Positions 59,006 through 61,930 of a stretch of DNA of 61,930 bases are shown here, piece after piece (position 1 is the stretch's first letter; every line of letters begins with the position of its first letter). The stretch is from JBBDRV01 sp040905285 (GTDB lineage: Bacteria > Bacteroidota > Rhodothermia > Balneolales > Balneolaceae). The notes under the pieces are model-generated. The model made no database searches. It was not told where the DNA came from and was given only the letters and a program-made list of their open reading frames with translations. A program made the translations under genes and the position numbers. The stretch lies in contig JBBDRV010000010.1 in NCBI GenBank assembly GCA_040905285.1, positions 1 through 61,930 of the forward strand, read 5' to 3'.

Positions 59006-60589
59006 TCAGGGTTTTGCGGGGGCTGCCATAATAACCTCCTCCCGCTGTACCCGGACTGTACCTGCCGGGGCGCCTTTTGGTTTTGTCACATACTTCCGTT
59101 TGGTGCAAATGACCGGTGCAAGGCTGGAGCCCCTGATCTTTGAGTGCCATGCAGCATAAGAGGCAGCACGCCGGATAACCCCGGCAGGCGGGCGGCCCGA
59201 CCGGTTTTCCATGCGTATAACCACATGGGAGCCGCCGGCTCCGCGGGCATGCAGCCACATATCCTCCTTGTGGGCCCGGCTGGTCAGGCGGTCATTGCTT
59301 TTTGCATTTTTTCCTATCCATATTTCATAGCCCCCCACCGTTGTCTTTCGCCAGGGGAGAGACACTTTCTGACTGCTTCCCGGAAGGATCTCCAGGTCTT
59401 TCAGCTCTCCGCCGTGTGCCTTTTCCCAGTCTTGCAGCTCATTCAGGTTTTCAACGTTTTCGATAGAGTCAAGAAGGGATTCCAGCCGACCTGTTTCTTT
59501 TTCAAGCTCTTTGCGCCGGCGTTTTGCTTCCTGCACCCGTCGTTTGGCCCTGGCTGCGCGTTCATAATAGTATTCCGCATTATCCGCTATGGACATGTTT
59601 TTTTTAAGTTCTATCCCGGTGATCCTGTTGTTGCGATAAAAATCGGAGACTTCGAGGATGTCTTTTGATTGATCACGCTCTTCATGTGCATGGGCCATCA
59701 GAAGATGACCGTACTCTTCGTATTTATCCGCCCTTTCCAGTGCCTTGTCTGCATCTTCCAGCTGGCTCAGGGCTTTTGCCGATTTCTTTAACGCTTTGGC
59801 CAGTTCAGGCCTGACCCGGCTTAGCCGGTTTTCGAACCGTCGCAGGTGGGAGGCTTTATAGTAGCTGTATTTTACAGCGTCATTGATATTGTCATAAATT
59901 CTTTGGGTTTTCAGGGGCAGAATATCTTCGGGTATCAGGCAGAGACCGCCATTTTCGAGAACCCGGAATTCCGGCCGGTTTATCATGGCATCCACCAGCC
60001 GTTCAGCTATCTTACGGACACGCTCCGGGTTTGCACCTTCCAGGTCGAATTGATCGATAACCGGAGTAATCAGGTGTCTCGGCAGTTTCTGGTCATAATG
60101 CAGCAGGAGCTGTTTCGCATCCGCACCGTTCGGAGGCTTGCCCGGTTTTTCCGGAGTTCTCGGTTCAGGTGCTGAACGGCCGGCCACTTTCCTTTTGTTT
60201 TTGAAGGCGTCGGTAATTCTGCCGTTTTCTACAAGGAACAGATTGGCTTTGTTTCCAAACAGTTGAAACGTGAGGACAGATGATGAGGTGAAATGAATGG
60301 ACAGAAGCCGGTCTCCGTCGGCAAGTGTTACCTTTTCCACTGTATCTCCGGACAAAGTTTCAAAAAAACGGAGTACATTGCTTTTTTTCGGAGGTCTGTA
60401 ATCATCTGTAAAAAGTGCGGTTTCCCCCGGCCCGGTACTGAAAACAACACGCTGTTTTAATCCGCCGGGCTGTTCAAAATACCCCTCCCAAACATTTTTA
60501 TGGGGGGAGATGCCGGTGATGAAGCGGGCATTTTCCAACTTGTTATTTACATGGTCTGTTAGATATATTAGAGCGTAATAGTTGTTCAT
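59006..60589 (-). CDS. rqcH: NFACT-family ribosome quality control protein RqcH (Rqc2 homologue)
   Basis: A 527-residue NFACT protein. The NFACT-N domain (about 1-130) has the key Asp93-Arg94 pair in ADGDRLLS, corresponding to the DR needed for tRNA binding in B. subtilis RqcH. A helix-hairpin region (about 170-230) and a long coiled coil (about 255-385, with QEAKRRRKELEKETGRLESL) follow. The C-terminal NFACT-R domain has the segments EIWIGKNAKSNDRLT, WLHARGAGGSHVVIR and KRKYVTKPKGAPAGTV. RqcH adds C-terminal alanine tails to stalled nascent chains on 50S subunits. The residue pair and full domain set predict an active enzyme. It diverges from the 219-residue gene. Confidence 0.92.
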   Translation of the reverse strand: MNNYYALIYLTDHVNNKLENARFITGISPHKNVWEGYFEQPGGLKQRVVFSTGPGETALFTDDYRPPKKSNVLRFFETLSGDTVEKVTLADGDRLLSIHFTSSSVLTFQLFGNKANLFLVENGRITDAFKNKRKVAGRSAPEPRTPEKPGKPPNGADAKQLLLHYDQKLPRHLITPVIDQFDLEGANPERVRKIAERLVDAMINRPEFRVLENGGLCLIPEDILPLKTQRIYDNINDAVKYSYYKASHLRRFENRLSRVRPELAKALKKSAKALSQLEDADKALERADKYEEYGHLLMAHAHEERDQSKDILEVSDFYRNNRITGIELKKNMSIADNAEYYYERAARAKRRVQEAKRRRKELEKETGRLESLLDSIENVENLNELQDWEKAHGGELKDLEILPGSSQKVSLPWRKTTVGGYEIWIGKNAKSNDRLTSRAHKEDMWLHARGAGGSHVVIRMENRSGRPPAGVIRRAASYAAWHSKIRGSSLAPVICTKRKYVTKPKGAPAGTVRVQREEVIMAAPAKP

Positions 60590-60614
60590 GATGCCTGTCG
60601 GGTAGTGTGAGAGA

Positions 60615-60655
60615 GTAAACCAAGAGTAAACTTAAGTGTAAACCAAGAGTAAACT
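60615..60655. promoter_or_regulatory. Array of four GTAAAC/GTTTAC motifs at helical spacing
   Basis: GTAAAC occurs at 60615, 60626, 60638 and 60649, that is at steps of 11, 12 and 11 bp. The larger unit GTAAACCAAGAGTAAACT is duplicated perfectly (60615-60632 and 60638-60655). It lies in the 102-bp space between divergent rqcH and the 219-residue gene. It looks like a binding array for a dimerising protein, or a recent duplication. Confidence 0.5.
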
Positions 60656-60691
60656 AACAGTCACAAAACCAATTATAGATCTCATTGATTT

Positions 60692-61351
60692 ATGCAATAT
60701 CCAATTTTTCACTCGGTAGTGAATAAGATAAAAGCATCTTTAAATAAGAGTAAAATCAATGTAAGTAAATTCAAAACCTGGGAGGAGACACAGATTAACG
60801 CCACCGGGCTGGAGATATGGATCGACCTGGTGGATTCAACCGATTATCTGAAGGCTGTGTCTATCAATTTCGACTGGGATCGTTTTCGAGAAACCAGGAT
60901 CGCCAAACAGCTGGAAGGCACGGAAAAACATCCGCTTCTGAAAGCCCCGCACCTTGTGGAATCGAATGTAGAGCCGGTCATTGATATCGAGGTGGTCTGG
61001 TATTTCAATGAGCGGAAGTGCCAGCCGTCCTATACCGGCTCGAATGCCGACAACAGCAACTACCGGATTAATGTTGCCAGCCAGTGGATGTCGTCAGCCA
61101 GCAAACAGGTAAACGAGCTGCTGTTGTCCGACGAAATCATCACCCGCTGGCACATAGAAATGGAAGGGGACGAGAACGGCAAATATTTAACGGCCATCAA
61201 CCTGATATCCTACTTTCAGTACACGTTGTCCGACCTGGACAGCCTGAATAATGTTCATGCCTATGTGGAAAGAAAGATTCATCACCTGCTTTACAAGATC
61301 AACCGGGTGATCCGCATTGCCGACAGTTCTGTCGAAATCACCGCCGCCTGA
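60692..61351 (+). CDS. Hypothetical protein, 219 residues
   Basis: I do not recognise a family. The protein is soluble, with no signal peptide or membrane segment. It has a basic N-terminal stretch (NKIKASLNKSKINVSKFKTW) followed by mixed strands and helices (INATGLEIWIDLVDSTDYLK, PVIDIEVVWYFNERKC, RWHIEMEGDENGKYLTAI) and a helical C-terminus (YVERKIHHLLYKINRVIRIAD). Codon use and base composition match its neighbours, so it looks like a resident gene rather than a recent arrival. It is divergent from rqcH and shares its control region with the GTTTAC array. A role linked to translation quality control is possible but not shown. Confidence 0.75.
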   Translation: MQYPIFHSVVNKIKASLNKSKINVSKFKTWEETQINATGLEIWIDLVDSTDYLKAVSINFDWDRFRETRIAKQLEGTEKHPLLKAPHLVESNVEPVIDIEVVWYFNERKCQPSYTGSNADNSNYRINVASQWMSSASKQVNELLLSDEIITRWHIEMEGDENGKYLTAINLISYFQYTLSDLDSLNNVHAYVERKIHHLLYKINRVIRIADSSVEITAA

Positions 61352-61422
61352 TTTCCGCTCTTTTCTGATCCTGAATTGTCCCGGAACCTGAATTTACCGG
61401 AATTTGAGTTCAGCCATGCATT

Positions 61423-61448
61423 AAAAAAGCCCCGGAAGACCCGGGGCT
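61423..61448 (-). terminator. Intrinsic terminator of the 30-residue basic protein gene
   Basis: On the minus strand AGCCCCGG (61448-61441) pairs perfectly with CCGGGGCT (61435-61428) around a 5-base loop and runs into TTTTTT (61428-61423). It begins 8 bp after the stop codon of the small gene. It may also limit read-through from the 219-residue gene on the plus strand. Confidence 0.85.
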
Positions 61449-61456
61449 GAATTTCT

Positions 61457-61549
61457 TTACTTCTTCTTCTTGTGCCTGTTTTTACGCAATCTTTTTTTCC
61501 GTTTATGCTTGGCGATCTTGGAGCGTTTTCTTTTTTTTCCGCTTGGCAT
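61457..61549 (-). CDS. Very small basic ribosome-associated protein, AURKAIP1/COX24 (mS38/bS22-like) family
   Basis: A 30-residue protein that begins MPSGKKRKRSKIAKHKRKKR and continues LRKNRHKKKK to a TAA stop; 20 of the 30 residues are Lys or Arg. The pattern KxxKHKRKKRLRKNRHKKK is that of the COX24/AURKAIP1 C-terminal motif, known from mitoribosomal mS38 and the tiny mycobacterial bS22, and seen in Bacteroidota as separate short genes. Such proteins sit in the small ribosomal subunit near the decoding region. A ribosome-binding-like AGGATAAA precedes the ATG by about 6 bases, and a strong terminator follows the stop by 8 bp. It is easily missed because of its size. Confidence 0.85.
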   Translation of the reverse strand: MPSGKKRKRSKIAKHKRKKRLRKNRHKKKK

Positions 61550-61570
61550 AGGCGTTTATCCTATCTGTTT

Positions 61571-61637
61571 TTTGAATTAGTCTGTTGACTTTGAATTAGT
61601 CTATTGAATCGAATGAATATTTGAATCGAATAAATAT
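61571..61637. repeat. Two adjacent tandem duplications in the small-gene/aspartokinase divergent region
   Basis: TTTGAATTAGTCT occurs at 61571-61583 and 61590-61602 (period 19). TTGAATCGAATGAATAT (61604-61620) is followed by TTGAATCGAATAAATAT (61621-61637), one mismatch. The rest of 61550-61885 shows no convincing gene and no exact promoter match. Confidence 0.85.
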
Positions 61638-61885
61638 TGGTTCCGACTGGTCCGCAAAAAACCATCGTTATGTTTTCAATCTTTTTAATTTAAGAAAAAA
61701 ACTGTTCAAGTTGCTAACGAATTATGCAGCTTCGAAGTATGGATTGCCTGTGAATCCCGTCAAAGCTTTAATTGTGCTCTTTACGTTTCAGTCCGCTCCC
61801 GGTCCGGAGAATAAACCTGTTTTTTGCTTCTACATCAGAGCATCATTTTCGTATCTTCCAAACCGAATATGAATTGCAATCCACT

Positions 61886-61930
61886 ATGCCAGATTTAATT
61901 AAAGTAGCCAAATTCGGCGGAACGAGTCTC
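61886..61930 (+). CDS. Aspartate kinase, N-terminal fragment cut by the window edge
   Basis: Fifteen codons reading MPDLIKVAKFGGTSL up to the last base. The KFGGTS motif near the N-terminus is diagnostic of the amino-acid kinase fold of aspartate kinase, which opens the pathway to lysine, threonine and methionine. Whether it is a single-domain kinase or fused to homoserine dehydrogenase (ThrA-like) cannot be seen. The ATG at 61886 is the first suitable start. Confidence 0.85.
   Translation, partial: MPDLIKVAKFGGTSL

Noticed and set aside
61621..61872. An 83-codon open frame upstream of the aspartate kinase start
   Set aside because: It begins with TTG inside a 17-bp tandem duplication, shows no family pattern, and lies where the aspartate kinase leader and promoter should be. 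It is treated as chance.
1..61930. Defence islands, prophage, secondary-metabolite clusters, tRNA or rRNA genes
   Set aside because: Each gene block was inspected and is explained by housekeeping families; no integrase, phage structural gene, toxin-antitoxin pair, NRPS/PKS or cloverleaf-like sequence was recognised.

Overview
The window looks like a chromosomal scaffold piece from a Balneolota / Bacteroidota-type bacterium (an inference from gene content, not from a marker gene). The supporting genes are SprA (the giant T9SS outer-membrane translocon), a type III glutamine synthetase, the fused isobutyryl-CoA mutase IcmF, a lipoprotein LptC beside an OstA-like protein, paired LptF/LptG-type permeases, TamB, a DUF3467 protein, and a 30-residue COX24/AURKAIP1-like basic protein. 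One promoter fits the Bacteroidota sigma consensus exactly (TTTG, 19 bp, TATATTTG, upstream of glnN). The envelope is Gram-negative and the quinone is menaquinone. No rRNA, tRNA, CRISPR array, prophage or intact insertion sequence was seen. Almost all of the window is dense housekeeping sequence.

Layout: 1-5 kb carries a PTS EIIA-like protein, a PBP4-type DD-peptidase, an NtrC/NtrX-type sigma-54 activator and FolD, with a palindromic intergenic repeat between them. 5-16 kb carries a complete seven-gene path from chorismate to demethylmenaquinone (menF-D-H-B and menA-C-E, all on the minus strand). It is split in two by glnN on the plus strand. 16-21 kb has two small conserved proteins, a CBS/cysteine-synthase-like enzyme and two LPS-export permeases. 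21-28 kb is sprA. 28-36 kb has lnt-rsmI, a VOC protein, grpE-dnaJ, a class A PBP and purE. 36-42 kb has purK, prfA and icmF. 42-46 kb has an OstA-like gene, lptC, a candidate repeat-bearing small ORF, and a sodium:alanine symporter. 46-58.7 kb has HU and, on the minus strand, aroK-aroB-tamB-rnr followed by a large protease/propeller/barrel protein. The end holds a 100-N gap inside a 9-bp tandem repeat, rqcH, an unknown 219-residue protein, the 30-residue basic protein and the first 15 codons of aspartate kinase.

Themes: many minus-strand genes are joined by 4-bp stop/start overlaps (menA/menC, menH/menB, the two permeases, rsmI/lnt, lptC/OstA), which indicates tight operons and translational coupling. 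Envelope biogenesis is over-represented (LptC, OstA, LptF/G, TamB, Lnt, PBP1A, PBP4, SprA). The most unusual property is that short perfect or near-perfect tandem duplications (9-30 bp, mostly two copies) sit at a large share of gene boundaries. In several places they have remodelled the boundary itself: menE has a duplicated start region that makes a 7-codon coupling ORF, icmF has a duplicated tail, and a candidate ORF before lptC contains two in-frame 21-bp repeats. A helically spaced array of four GTTTAC motifs lies between rqcH and the unknown 219-residue gene.
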